A DNA stretch of 40,124 nucleotides from Rubellimicrobium roseum (GCF_006152145.1 NZ_VDFV01000035.1:1-40124), one strand, 5' to 3'; numbered from the stretch's first letter, positions 26,779 to 36,133 are shown. Translations and numbers: made by a program. The notes: a model not told the origin generated them from the letters alone.

Positions 26779-28374
26779 TCATTCTCCCGGCCAGTAGCCG
26801 AAGCGGGCGAAGCGGGCCTCGCGCCCCTGCCCCGTCAGGTCCATGGCGAACATCCCCACGAAGGCGCCAGTGAAGGAGCCATGCTCGCCCCGCCCGCCCT
26901 CGTCCGAGATCACGGCCGCGTCCAGATCGGGCCCGATCGAGGTCCAGTCGCCCCCGCCCTGCCGCCAGAGGAACCGCTGCGTGGCCCCGCGGACCTCGAC
27001 GCGCATCTCCACCGGCCCCGGCCCGACCGGCACGGGCTCGGCCGGATAGGACAGTCGACCTTCCGGCCAGTCGCCGGGGCAGCTCGCCACCACCAGCGCC
27101 GGTCCCCCGCCCTCCTGCGTGAGCCAGAGCGCATGGCACTTGTGCCGGTTGTAGTAGGTCACGAGCCCCGCCGCCTGCTGGTAGGATGCGGGATCGAACT
27201 CCACCGACGTCTCGACGTCGTAGGCGTGATGCTCCTGCCGCCGCGCGACCAGCGCCTGCTCGAACCAGCTTCCCAGCGACTCCCGCCCGATCAACACCAG
27301 CGCGTCGCCCTCGCAGCGGAAAATGCGCTCGGGCTGCGGCGTGCGCAGCCACTGGAACTCGGGCGGCAGCGCGTCCCATTGCTCCCGCATCACCGGCACG
27401 GGCGGCGCGGGCTCGGCCTCGACCGGGCTGGGCACCTCGACGCGCGGCACGGTCCCACCTCCGGCCAGCCAGAGCCAGCCGTCGCGCCAGACGACCTCCT
27501 CCAAGCCCGTCTCGCGGCCCAGCGGACAGAAGCGCCCCGTCCCGTCCGGCCCCGCGATGGGCCGCCCCATCAGGAACGAATGGTAGTGCCGCCCCCAGTG
27601 GGTCTCGACGTATTGCCCGTGCCCCGTCCGCTGGATCGGCCCGTCCACCCCCTTGGTGGTGATGACGTGCTTCCCGGGATGAACCTCGTAGGGCCCGCGG
27701 ATCTCGCGCGCCCGCGCCATGGTCACGGCGTGGTCGTAGCCCGTGCCCCCCTCGGCGGTGGTGAGGTAGTACCACCCCTCCCGCTTGAAGAGATGCGGCG
27801 CCTCCGTCAGCCCCCGGTCGGTCCCGGCGAAGATGTTCGTGACCTCGCCCACCAGCCCCCGCTCGGGCGACCATTCCTGCAGCAGGATGCCGTCGAACCG
27901 GTCGTTCGCCAGGTTGCAGCCCGACCCTGCCCCCCGGTGGTTCCAACGCATCTGCACGAACCACTTCCGCCCGTCCGCGTCGTGGAACAGCGATGGGTCG
28001 AAACCCGAAGCGTTCACGAACCAAGGGTCACGCCATTCACCCTCCACCGTGTCGCAGCAGGTGACGTAGTTGCGCGCGTCCTTGAAGCTGCCGTCCAGGC
28101 GCTTCACGTCCGTGTAGACCAGCCAGAAGCGCTCGCCGTCGTGGGACAGCGCCGGGGCCCAGATGCCGCAGGAATCCGGGTCCCCCCGCATGTCCAGCAG
28201 CGCCGCCCGGTTCAGCGGCCTTGCGACCAGCCGCCAGTTCACCAGGTCGCGCGAATGGTGGATCTGCACCCCCGGGTACCACTCGAAGGTCGAGGTCGCG
28301 AGATAGTAGTCCTCGCCCACGCGGCAGAAGGACGGGTCCGGGTTGAAGCCCGGCAGGACGGGATTGCGGATCAC
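26779..28374 (-). CDS. GH43 family beta-xylosidase
   Basis: 531 residues from a GTG at 28374, 1 bp after the upstream stop. It starts 'NPVLPGFNPDPSFCRVGEDY' with catalytic base Asp13, pKa-modulating Asp126 ('GFDPSLF') and general acid Glu191 ('TEAPHLF'), the GH43 triad of five-bladed propeller enzymes. The segment from ~320 is the C-terminal beta-sandwich found in xylosidases of the XynB type. No signal peptide, so it acts on imported xylo-oligosaccharides in the cytoplasm. Arabinofuranosidase activity cannot be ruled out. Confidence 0.9.
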   Translation of the reverse strand: MIRNPVLPGFNPDPSFCRVGEDYYLATSTFEWYPGVQIHHSRDLVNWRLVARPLNRAALLDMRGDPDSCGIWAPALSHDGERFWLVYTDVKRLDGSFKDARNYVTCCDTVEGEWRDPWFVNASGFDPSLFHDADGRKWFVQMRWNHRGAGSGCNLANDRFDGILLQEWSPERGLVGEVTNIFAGTDRGLTEAPHLFKREGWYYLTTAEGGTGYDHAVTMARAREIRGPYEVHPGKHVITTKGVDGPIQRTGHGQYVETHWGRHYHSFLMGRPIAGPDGTGRFCPLGRETGLEEVVWRDGWLWLAGGGTVPRVEVPSPVEAEPAPPVPVMREQWDALPPEFQWLRTPQPERIFRCEGDALVLIGRESLGSWFEQALVARRQEHHAYDVETSVEFDPASYQQAAGLVTYYNRHKCHALWLTQEGGGPALVVASCPGDWPEGRLSYPAEPVPVGPGPVEMRVEVRGATQRFLWRQGGGDWTSIGPDLDAAVISDEGGRGEHGSFTGAFVGMFAMDLTGQGREARFARFGYWPGE

Positions 28375-28375
28375 C

Positions 28376-29410
28376 TCACATCACCGTCTCGGAGGATCTC
28401 GCCCACAGGTTCACGTCCTCCTCGCGCGCGAAGCGGTCGATCTCGGCCAGCTCCTCGGGCGTGAAATCGAGGTTCTCCACCGCCTTCGCGCAGTCCTCGA
28501 CCTGAGAGGGCCGCGACGCGCCGATCAGCGCCGAGGTGATGCCGCCGCCGCGCAGCACCCAGGCCAGCGCCATCTGCGCCAGCGTCTGCCCGCGCCGCTG
28601 CGCAATGGCGTCGAGGTTGCGCAGGTTCTCGATCACACCCGGCGCCAGCATCTTCGGGTTGAGGCTCTTGCCCTGCATGGCCCGGCTGTCCTCGGGCATG
28701 CCGTTGAGGTACTTGGCCGTCAGCATCCCCTGCGCGAGCGGCGTGAAGGCGATGGAGCCCACGCCCAGCTCGGCCAGCGCGTCCTTGAGCCCGTCCCGCT
28801 CCACCCAGCGGTTCAGCATGTTGTAGCTGGGCTGGTGGATGAGGAGCGGCGTGCCGAGGTCCTTCAGGATCGCCACCGCCTCGCGCGTGCGCTGGCTGTT
28901 GTAGCTGGACAGGCCCACGTACAGCGCCTTCCCCGACCGCACGATCTGATCGAGCGCGCCCATGGTCTCCTCCAGGGGCGTGTCGGGGTCGAAGCGGTGC
29001 GAATAGAAGATGTCGACGTAGTCGAGCCCCATTCGCTTGAGCGACTGGTCGCAGGAGGCGATGAGGCTCTTGCGGCTGCCCCATTCCCCATAGGGCCCCT
29101 CCCACATCAGGTACCCGGCCTTGGACGAGATGACGAGCTGGTCGCGCAGTCCCGCGAAATCCGTCCGCAGGATCTCGCCGAAGGCCTCCTCGGCGCTGCC
29201 GGGCGGCGGACCGTAGTTGTTGGCCAGGTCGAAATGCGTGATCCCGCAGTCGAAGGCCGTGCGCAGGATGTCGCGCTTCACCTGATGGGGCGTGTCATGC
29301 CCGAAGTTGTGCCACAGCCCCAGCGAGATCGCGGGCAGCTTCAGCCCGGACCGGCCGCAGCGGTTGTAGATCATGCGGGAATAGCGGTCCTCGCGCGGGC
29401 GATAGGTCAT
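28376..29410 (-). CDS. YghZ-type aldo/keto reductase
   Basis: 344 residues from the ATG at 29410 with a strong GAGGAGG site. The catalytic tetrad is visible as Asp61, Tyr66, Lys97 and His138 ('HFDLANNYG', 'ISSKAGY', 'YSHRFDPDTPLEETM'). The sequence resembles L-glyceraldehyde-3-phosphate reductase (YghZ) and the potassium channel beta-subunit relatives. It uses NADPH to reduce aldehydes; with GH43 next door a role in pentose or sugar-aldehyde metabolism is likely. First gene of the packed minus-strand cluster. Confidence 0.9.
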   Translation of the reverse strand: MTYRPREDRYSRMIYNRCGRSGLKLPAISLGLWHNFGHDTPHQVKRDILRTAFDCGITHFDLANNYGPPPGSAEEAFGEILRTDFAGLRDQLVISSKAGYLMWEGPYGEWGSRKSLIASCDQSLKRMGLDYVDIFYSHRFDPDTPLEETMGALDQIVRSGKALYVGLSSYNSQRTREAVAILKDLGTPLLIHQPSYNMLNRWVERDGLKDALAELGVGSIAFTPLAQGMLTAKYLNGMPEDSRAMQGKSLNPKMLAPGVIENLRNLDAIAQRRGQTLAQMALAWVLRGGGITSALIGASRPSQVEDCAKAVENLDFTPEELAEIDRFAREEDVNLWARSSETVM

Positions 29411-29483
29411 TGGCGGCGTCCTCCTCACGTCGGCGCGAGATGGCCACAGCCCCGCGCCGACGTCCAGCCTTCCGCAGCTGGGG

Positions 29484-30788
29484 CTACTCGGCCAAAAGCG
29501 GCGTCACGCGCTCCTCGCCCGGCGCAACGGTCGGCGGGCTCTCGTGCCGCGCCTCGGCCTGGGTGCGGAACGGGGCGCTTTCCAGCGCCGGGCCGGTGGT
29601 GGCCTTGTTGGGCACCTCGTCGGGCTTGGTCGCAGGGTCGCCCGACAGGAAGCTGCCCAGGATCTGAAGGCTTTCCACGTTGTCGCAGACCGCCTTGACC
29701 ACCACCAGGAAGGGCACCGCCAGGATCGCTCCCGGCACGCCCCAGAGCCAGGTCCAGAAGGCCACCATGATGAGCTGGCTCACCTGGTTCAGTTCCAGCC
29801 GCCGCCCCACGATCACCGGCGTCACGATCTGGCTTTCCAGCGCCGACAGCGCGATCACCGCCACGGGGGGCAGCGCCGCCGCCCAGAGACTGTCGTAGGT
29901 CACCAGCGCCACCGCCCCGACCAGCCCGACGGTCAGGATATTGCCCACGAAGGGGATGTAGTTGAGCAGGAACCCCAGCATGCCCCAGAGCACCGCCATC
30001 GGCATCCCGAGCGCCCAGGTCGCCAGCCCGATCGACATGCCCAGCAGCAGGTTGATGAGCGTGATGGAGCCCAGGTAACGTGAGATCTGCCGCTCCACGT
30101 CGCGGATGATGGTCAGGGCCTTCTTCTTGTCCTTGAGCCGCGGCGCCGCCTCGACGATGCGCCGGTGATAGAAGTCGCCCGAGGCGAGCAGGAAGGCCGC
30201 CAGCACCAGCGCCGCCCCCACCGCGCCCCCCGCCGAAGCGAGGCTCGAGGCCACGTAGCCCACGACACCGCCCGTCTGGTCCTCCTCGACCACGGCCACG
30301 ACCTGCTCGTTGGCCACGCCGTCGCCGTCGGCATCGACCACGGCGCCAGTCTCCTCGCCCGTCACCGCCCCGGCCTGCTCGGCGATGTCGCGCCAGCGGT
30401 CCAGGAGGCCCGCGAGCTTCGCCTGGATCTCATCCATCATGAGCGGCACGTCGGCCACCATGGTCTGGACCGGTCCCGACAGGAAATAGCCCCCGATCAC
30501 CAGGGCCAGAGCCAGGACGACCATCAGCGCGACCGAGGTCACCGGCGGCGGGATCCGCAGCCGCTCGCCCCAGCGGATCACCGGCAGCATCGTCAGCGTC
30601 AGCACGACGGCCAGCACGATGGGCAGCAGCACGTCGCGCGCGAAGTAGACCGCCGTGAACAGCGCCAGCAGGAAGGACATCATCAGGTAGCGCCGGATGC
30701 TCCGAAGCTCCACATGGCTGTCCTCGGCGACCTCGAGCTGCTGCTCCTCGACGTCGTCCTCGACCTTGTCGGTCAGCCTCTCGGCCAT
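29484..30788 (-). CDS. AI-2E family permease with an acidic Ca-loop-like insert
   Basis: 434 residues. Charged N-terminal helix (1-30), then the AI-2E/PerM topology: three membrane helices (35-102), a soluble segment to ~175, and four or more helices to 390, with 'GFLLNYIPFVGNILTVGLVG' and 'GVPGAILAVPFLVVVKAVCD' as family blocks. The soluble segment has 'DADGDGVANEQ' (152-162), like an EF-hand or type-3 repeat loop; I do not know this as a family feature. The C-terminal 45 residues are disordered. Role: putative exporter or ion-coupled permease. Divergent from ettA. Confidence 0.87.
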   Translation of the reverse strand: MAERLTDKVEDDVEEQQLEVAEDSHVELRSIRRYLMMSFLLALFTAVYFARDVLLPIVLAVVLTLTMLPVIRWGERLRIPPPVTSVALMVVLALALVIGGYFLSGPVQTMVADVPLMMDEIQAKLAGLLDRWRDIAEQAGAVTGEETGAVVDADGDGVANEQVVAVVEEDQTGGVVGYVASSLASAGGAVGAALVLAAFLLASGDFYHRRIVEAAPRLKDKKKALTIIRDVERQISRYLGSITLINLLLGMSIGLATWALGMPMAVLWGMLGFLLNYIPFVGNILTVGLVGAVALVTYDSLWAAALPPVAVIALSALESQIVTPVIVGRRLELNQVSQLIMVAFWTWLWGVPGAILAVPFLVVVKAVCDNVESLQILGSFLSGDPATKPDEVPNKATTGPALESAPFRTQAEARHESPPTVAPGEERVTPLLAE

Positions 30789-30936
30789 GCGCGCGCTCCC
30801 CCAGGACCTTCCGGTGAACCCGCGCGAGCATCACCGGGTTCCAGCCGCGAAGGGGGGCCGCGCCGGTTGTCCCGGAGCGGGGGCTTGGATAAGGAGGGGG
30901 CCAAATCCGGAAACGCCAGACCCCAGGAGCGCCCCC

Positions 30937-32592
<1,656 letters not shown>

Positions 32593-32595
32593 GGG

Positions 32596-32958
32596 GTGGA
32601 TTGGACAGCAATTAGCGTTGCTGCAATCACTGGGCTTCTGACTGGGGGAGCGGCCAGCTTGGCCGCTCCCTGGGCAAACTGGGGCGTTGAAGAACGAAAG
32701 TCAATTCGCTGCTCTAGGATAGAACTTATTGCGGCTGCTCGCACAAAGTTATCTGCTGGGTCGTCGCGTCAATTTACAACGACGTCGGAATATTCACGGC
32801 TTCGATCATATTTGAAGCCTGAACTTGTTAAGAACCTAGAGAGCGGCCGCATGATTAAGTTTACGCCTCCTGGCAGAGATGATGCAGACGACACCGGTTT
32901 TCGGATCGACATTCTAGACGAGCTTGCCCGGATCGAACGAGACTGGAAGCTGATATGA
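32596..32958 (+). CDS. Hypothetical 120-residue protein of foreign composition
   Basis: Starts with a GTG 3 bp after ettA; GAGGG just before it is a usable ribosome binding site. Residues 5-28 ('AISVAAITGLLTGGAASLAA') are one membrane helix, followed by a basic soluble part with 'NWGVEERKSIRCSRIELIAA'. Codon use is far richer in A/T than anywhere else in the window, e.g. AGC/TCT serines and AAA/AGA codons. Such one-helix proteins occur in mobile or phage regions; I know no function. It begins the AT-rich island and is convergent with the transposase remnant. Confidence 0.6.
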   Translation: MDWTAISVAAITGLLTGGAASLAAPWANWGVEERKSIRCSRIELIAAARTKLSAGSSRQFTTTSEYSRLRSYLKPELVKNLESGRMIKFTPPGRDDADDTGFRIDILDELARIERDWKLI

Positions 32959-32964
32959 TATCGC

Positions 32965-33225
32965 CTAAAGACGGTTCTTAAATAAACGTCTGCGTTCGAC
33001 CTCATCAACGGAGTAGAGAAGCTCAGACCGTCTCCAGTGCGTGAACCCTGGTGGCGCCGAAAACCACACACCATACGGGTCTCTCCGCTGAAAGGAAGGG
33101 TATAGTCACCCTTCCGGCTTGGCGACCAGCCCATGCTTGACAGGATCGAGCCAGCAGCACAGGACGCAGGCGGCCAGCTTTTCCGCGTTCCTGATATAAC
33201 GTTCTCAGAACCGCCACGCCCCATA
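32965..33225 (-). pseudogene. Remnant of a REP-associated Y1 (IS200-like) transposase
   Basis: Reading the minus strand from 33225 gives 'YGAWRF', TGA, 'ERYIRNAEKLAACVLCCWLD', 'PVKHGLVAKPEG', TGA, 'LYPSFQRRDPYGVWF' and on to a TAG at 32965. This follows the C-terminal consensus of RAYT transposases, '(R)FWE..IRN...Y.NPVKHGLV..P.DWPYSS'. Both in-frame TGAs (33205-33207, 33106-33108) sit where Trp is expected, suggesting G-to-A decay. The N-terminal catalytic HUH part is missing. It lies in the AT-rich island. Identification is by eye on a short block. Confidence 0.6.
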
Positions 33226-33349
33226 TGACTGGAACGTCGCATCTCGGCAAAAAGCCTATGAGCGAAGCGCGACACGGAGCAATGCTAGCGACGTTTCTTT
33301 CACTCAGCGTGAAGATAGCACCTTTAATCCGGATCGAATGGGCGCCCCC

Positions 33350-33625
33350 TCACGCCTTCTTCCGCGCCTTCGCCTTCTTCTTCGGCTCCAGCGCCGCCGC
33401 GATGGCCGCCGCATTGGCCTCCTCGGCCTCCTTCGCCATCCGCGCCTCGCGCAGCTTCGCGACCTGGGCATTCCGCTTCTCGGTCTGCGCGTCCGTCATC
33501 TCGCGGGCGACGCGCGTCGTCTCGGCGGCGCGAACCTCGGCCGGGGTGCGCGTCGTCGCCAGACGGGTCTTGGACGAGCTTGCGGCGGGTCGGGTCGTCG
33601 TGGCGTCGGTCTTGGTCGTGTCCAT
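33350..33625 (-). CDS. Small Lys/Ala-rich charged protein
   Basis: 91 residues from the ATG at 33625, GCGAGGG upstream. Thr/Lys-rich start, then a long charged helix ('AREMTDAQTEKRNAQVAKLR', 'AKEAEEANAAAIAAAL') and a basic tail 'EPKKKAKARKKA'. The helix could form a coiled coil; the tail resembles histone H1/HU-type nucleic-acid-binding tails. Family unknown. It is divergent from the first cold-shock gene; both could use the 330-bp region between them. Confidence 0.6.
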   Translation of the reverse strand: MDTTKTDATTTRPAASSSKTRLATTRTPAEVRAAETTRVAREMTDAQTEKRNAQVAKLREARMAKEAEEANAAAIAAALEPKKKAKARKKA

Positions 33626-33801
33626 CGGGGGCCCTCGCACTGGTTCGGAATCCTCGGCCCGGCGCCTCCGGGGGCCGCCGCGCCTCATGCCTCGAAATGG
33701 CCCGCGTGACCGGCCTTGCGAGGGGACAGGATCTGAAATCGCGCAAGTCCCGGGCAAGGATGGGATTTTCCCCGTCGCTCCGATCTTCTTCGCCCCCTGC
33801 C

Positions 33802-33830
33802 CTTGCAATATGGCCTCTTGAGGGCCATAT
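33802..33830 (+). promoter_or_regulatory. Putative CTTG-type promoter of first csp gene
   Basis: CTTGCA (33802-33807), 17 nt, CCATAT (33825-33830): layout close to RpoH (sigma-32-type) promoters. An inverted repeat AATATGGCC (33807-33815)/GGCCATATT (33823-33831) overlaps it and could be an operator. The same CTTGCA sits in the same place upstream of the second csp gene. Confidence 0.45.
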
Positions 33831-33837
33831 TCGGAAG

Positions 33838-33869
33838 GCGAACGTTACTCTCCTTCGATCACTGTCTCC
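33838..33869 (+). promoter_or_regulatory. Conserved csp leader block, copy 1
   Basis: A 32-nt block containing GCGAACGTTAC and CACTGTCTCC, repeated with two substitutions and two one-base gaps at 35158-35187. It starts 7 bp after the putative -10, so near the transcription start, and may be a cold-box-like mRNA element. Confidence 0.55.
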
Positions 33870-33955
33870 CTCTGCGGCTTCAGTTTCTTCGTTGCGACAC
33901 TGACCGAGCCGGGCTGCCGCACGCTGCGGGCAGCGATCTGACAGGAGACATCACG

Positions 33956-34162
33956 ATGGCCACCGGCACCGTGAAATGGTTCAACGCCACCAAGGGCTTC
34001 GGCTTCATCGCCCCCGATGGCGGCAAGAAGGACGTGTTCGTCCACATCTCCGCCGTCGAGCGGGCGGGCCTGACGGGCCTCAAGGACAACCAGAAGGTCA
34101 CCTTCGACATCGAATCCGGCCGCGACGGCCGCGAATCGGCGACCAACCTCCAGCTCGCCTGA
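33956..34162 (+). CDS. CspA-family cold-shock protein (copy 1)
   Basis: 68 residues; ATG at 33956 with AGGAG at 33943-33947. Both RNA-binding motifs are visible: RNP1 'KGFGFIAP' and RNP2 'DVFVHI'. Starts '[18 protein letters not shown]'. Csp proteins bind single-stranded RNA and melt structure. An in-frame upstream start at 33803 would lie in the leader and is rejected. About 118 nt of leader after the conserved block suggests post-transcriptional control. A hairpin terminator follows. Confidence 0.96.
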   Translation: MATGTVKWFNATKGFGFIAPDGGKKDVFVHISAVERAGLTGLKDNQKVTFDIESGRDGRESATNLQLA

Positions 34163-34491
34163 GCTGACGACGGGCCGGCCGCCCCACGGCGGCCGCCCAG
34201 CCTTCGGGCCCCCTGCGTCCCCCCGGCCACAGGGCCGCGCCGGACGCACCCCCTCTCCCATGATCGATGGACGGAACGGCCGCAGGTCCCTAGCCTTGCC
34301 GCCAACTGGTCGCCGCGCCCGGCCGTCGCGGTGCGTCCGCCGAACCGGCTTGCCAAGGCCACGCCGCCGGACCGATTGGGTCAGCTTTCCGTTCCCTTTG
34401 CCACATCTCCCCGATCGGGACAGGAATAAACCACATAAAAGACGCATTCGAGGTCTGAACTGGAGTAGTTAATAACACGGGAGGATGAGCG
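34163..34491. other. 329-bp spacer after first csp gene
   Basis: Holds the csp terminator (34172-34198), then GC-rich non-coding sequence, and an AT-rich stretch at about 34430-34475 (AATAAACCACATAAAAG, TTAATAAC) that probably carries the promoter of the small membrane protein gene. No gene seen. Confidence 0.45.
34172..34198 (+). terminator. Terminator of first csp gene
   Basis: GGCCGCC (34177-34183), loop CCAC, GGCGGCC (34188-34194), extended by outer GGGC/GCCC (34172-34175, 34195-34198) with one bulge. It begins 9 bp after the csp stop. No T-run. Confidence 0.6.
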
Positions 34492-34695
34492 ATGGGTTTC
34501 GTGCTGCTGGCGACGATCCTGGGCTTCGTGGAGGCGGCGGTCGTGCTGCTCCTCGGATCCGGTTGGCTCGTGGCTCTCGGGGTATGGACCTTCGGCGGAA
34601 CGGCCTCGGCGGCGGCGCTTCTGATGCTCGCCCGGCTGCGCGCCCCGTCCCGCGCGATCTCCATCGAAAGCCTGCTGCCCCGCGGCCTAGCCTGA
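34492..34695 (+). CDS. Small two-helix membrane protein
   Basis: 67 residues; ATG at 34492 with GGGAGG at 34479-34484, a good spacing that favours this over the ATG at 34485 in another frame. Two membrane helices, 3-26 ('VLLATILGFVEAAVVLLLG') and 28-49 ('VALGVWTFGGTASAAALLML'), then a short basic end. Family unknown. It lies between the two csp genes and is followed by a perfect 18-bp hairpin. Confidence 0.65.
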   Translation: MGFVLLATILGFVEAAVVLLLGSGWLVALGVWTFGGTASAAALLMLARLRAPSRAISIESLLPRGLA

Positions 34696-34698
34696 GTC

Positions 34699-34742
34699 CC
34701 GCCCCGGTCTGTCGCGATGGGAGGCGCGACAGACCGGGGCGG
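34699..34742 (+). terminator. Perfect 18-bp hairpin after small membrane protein gene
   Basis: CCGCCCCGGTCTGTCGCG (34699-34716), 8-nt loop, CGCGACAGACCGGGGCGG (34725-34742). The arms are exactly complementary, 4 bp after the stop. No T-run. Strongest hairpin in the window. Confidence 0.65.
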
Positions 34743-35120
34743 CGACCCGCAGGACCAACCTACCGCCCTGGCCGAGGCCCGACACCCCCTCTGAGGCTTG
34801 CGGCATCGGCGCCTGCCGACGGCACACCGCGGTTCCGCGCAGCACCCGATCTTCCCCCTTGGGCTCCCGGCGCCACTTTCTCAGGGGACCGCGCGACCGC
34901 GCCAGCCCGTCCCAATCCTTCCCGTCACGACCTCAAGCCACGATTCCGGCCCGTGCCGCGCAATGGCCCCGGCCTCGGCGTGGCGTCGCCCTTCTGTTGC
35001 CGCTTTTCTCGCGTCATGGTTGCACCTGAAAGCACGGCCAAAGGCCGGCACGAGGGACAGCGACAGCGACGGGCCGGGGTACCCTTGGGCGCGACCCGGC
35101 CCGTTCGCCTCAACGAAACT

Positions 35121-35149
35121 CTTGCAACGAATCAGCGGCGCTGTCATCG
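35121..35149 (+). promoter_or_regulatory. Putative CTTG-type promoter of second csp gene
   Basis: CTTGCA (35121-35126), 17 nt, TCATCG (35144-35149), then 8 nt to the shared leader block. The spacing matches copy 1; the -10 is weaker. Confidence 0.35.
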
Positions 35150-35157
35150 TCGTCATT

Positions 35158-35187
35158 GCGACGTTACCTCCATCGACCACTGTCTCC
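35158..35187 (+). promoter_or_regulatory. Conserved csp leader block, copy 2
   Basis: 30-nt version of the block at 33838-33869, with GCGACGTTAC, TCGA and CACTGTCTCC. Lies 81 nt upstream of the csp start. Confidence 0.55.
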
Positions 35188-35268
35188 GTTACGGCCCAGG
35201 GCATCGATAAGCGCTGACGAGCCGGTCCGCTGCATCCCGCGAGCGGAATGTTACTAATGGAGACTGGG

Positions 35269-35475
35269 ATGCCCACTGGCACCGTCAAATGGTTCAACAC
35301 CACCAAGGGTTACGGCTTCATCGCCCCCGAAGGCGGCAAGAAGGACGTGTTCGTTCACATCTCCGCTGTCGAGCGGTCGGGCCTCACCGGCCTCAAGGAC
35401 AACCAGAAGGTCCAGTTCGACATCGAGAACGGCCGCGATGGCCGCGAGTCGGCCGTCAACCTGTCGCTGGCCTGA
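35269..35475 (+). CDS. CspA-family cold-shock protein (copy 2)
   Basis: 68 residues from the ATG at 35269 with GGAG upstream (GGAGACTGGG). RNP1 'KGYGFIAP' and RNP2 'DVFVHI' intact; starts '[18 protein letters not shown]'. By eye it is highly similar to copy 1 (68 residues, few substitutions, e.g. Ala/Thr, Phe/Tyr, Asp/Glu). It is the second of a pair with a shared leader, so dose or condition differences are likely. The following gene's start overlaps its 3' end. Confidence 0.96.
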   Translation: MPTGTVKWFNTTKGYGFIAPEGGKKDVFVHISAVERSGLTGLKDNQKVQFDIENGRDGRESAVNLSLA

Positions 35476-36133
35476 CGCCCTGACGCGCGGGGCGCTCCTC
35501 ACGCGCCTCGCCGCGCTCTCGACGCTGGCGCTGGCGGCCCTTGCCGCCTGCGCCCCCCCTCCGCCGCCCGCCCCCACCGGCCCGCGCGGCACCTACGAAG
35601 GTCCCGGCCGCGTGCTGGCGACCTCGCCCCGCGCCCAGCGCCCCCCGGTCGTCGAATCCACCGCCACGGGGATCGAACGCGCCTATGTCACGGCGATCCT
35701 GTCCGACCTCCAGCAGCGCTCCTTCGCCCAGAACCGTGAGTTCTGCGGCTACATCGGGCTCGACCCCGTCGACCGCTGGATGACCACCCCCGTCATGGCC
35801 GGGACCGAGGCCTCCTGCCCCCTGCCCACGATCCCGTCGGGGATGCGCGTGGTGGCCTCGTTCCACACGCATTCGACCTACAGCCCCTACTACGCCTCCG
35901 AATGGCCCACCACGCAGGACGTGGCCACCGACGCCGCCGACGACATCGACGGCTACATCGCCACGCCGGGGGGCCGGCTCTGGCACGTGGACACTGACAC
36001 GATGACCGTGCGCCAGCTCTGCGGGCGGGGCTGCCTGCCGCAGGACCCCGCCTACGTGGCCGCCGACGACGGGCCGCTGCGCCCCGTCATGACCTACGGC
36101 GACCTCCTCGCCTGGGAGCGCTCGCCCTTCTAG
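35438..36133 (+). CDS. Probable lipoprotein with JAB/DUF4329-like domain
   Basis: 231 residues. A hydrophobic signal ending in a lipobox 'LAAC' (Cys38) points to an outer-membrane or periplasmic lipoprotein, followed by a Pro-rich linker. The domain from ~75 has 'NREFCGYIGLD' (Glu101), 'FHTHSTY' (143-145) and Asp161 after 'SEWPTTQD', which resembles a JAMM metallo-peptidase arrangement and DUF4329. Only ATG 35438 is in frame before the signal, and it overlaps the csp gene by 38 bp, giving an unusually long n-region; a non-ATG start near 35480 is possible. Substrate unknown. Confidence 0.62.
   Translation: MAASRPSTCRWPDALTRGALLTRLAALSTLALAALAACAPPPPPAPTGPRGTYEGPGRVLATSPRAQRPPVVESTATGIERAYVTAILSDLQQRSFAQNREFCGYIGLDPVDRWMTTPVMAGTEASCPLPTIPSGMRVVASFHTHSTYSPYYASEWPTTQDVATDAADDIDGYIATPGGRLWHVDTDTMTVRQLCGRGCLPQDPAYVAADDGPLRPVMTYGDLLAWERSPF

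Larger units (their letters stand above)
33626..33955. other. 330-bp divergent region upstream of first csp gene
   Basis: No gene is supported. On the right it holds the csp promoter, a 25-bp inverted repeat (33807-33831) and the shared leader block (33838-33869), then 86 bp of leader. A minus-strand Arg-rich ORF here is a shadow. Confidence 0.5.
34696..35268. other. 573-bp spacer before second csp gene
   Basis: Contains the 18-bp hairpin (34699-34742), GC-rich sequence with no supportable gene, the CTTGCA box (35121), and the csp leader block (35158-35187). A long region without coding signal, possibly hosting an unrecognised RNA. Confidence 0.45.

Noticed and set aside
32769-33275. 168-codon minus-strand ORF in the AT-rich island
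   Set aside because: It is a different frame from the recognisable transposase peptide and runs antisense to the plus-strand ORF.
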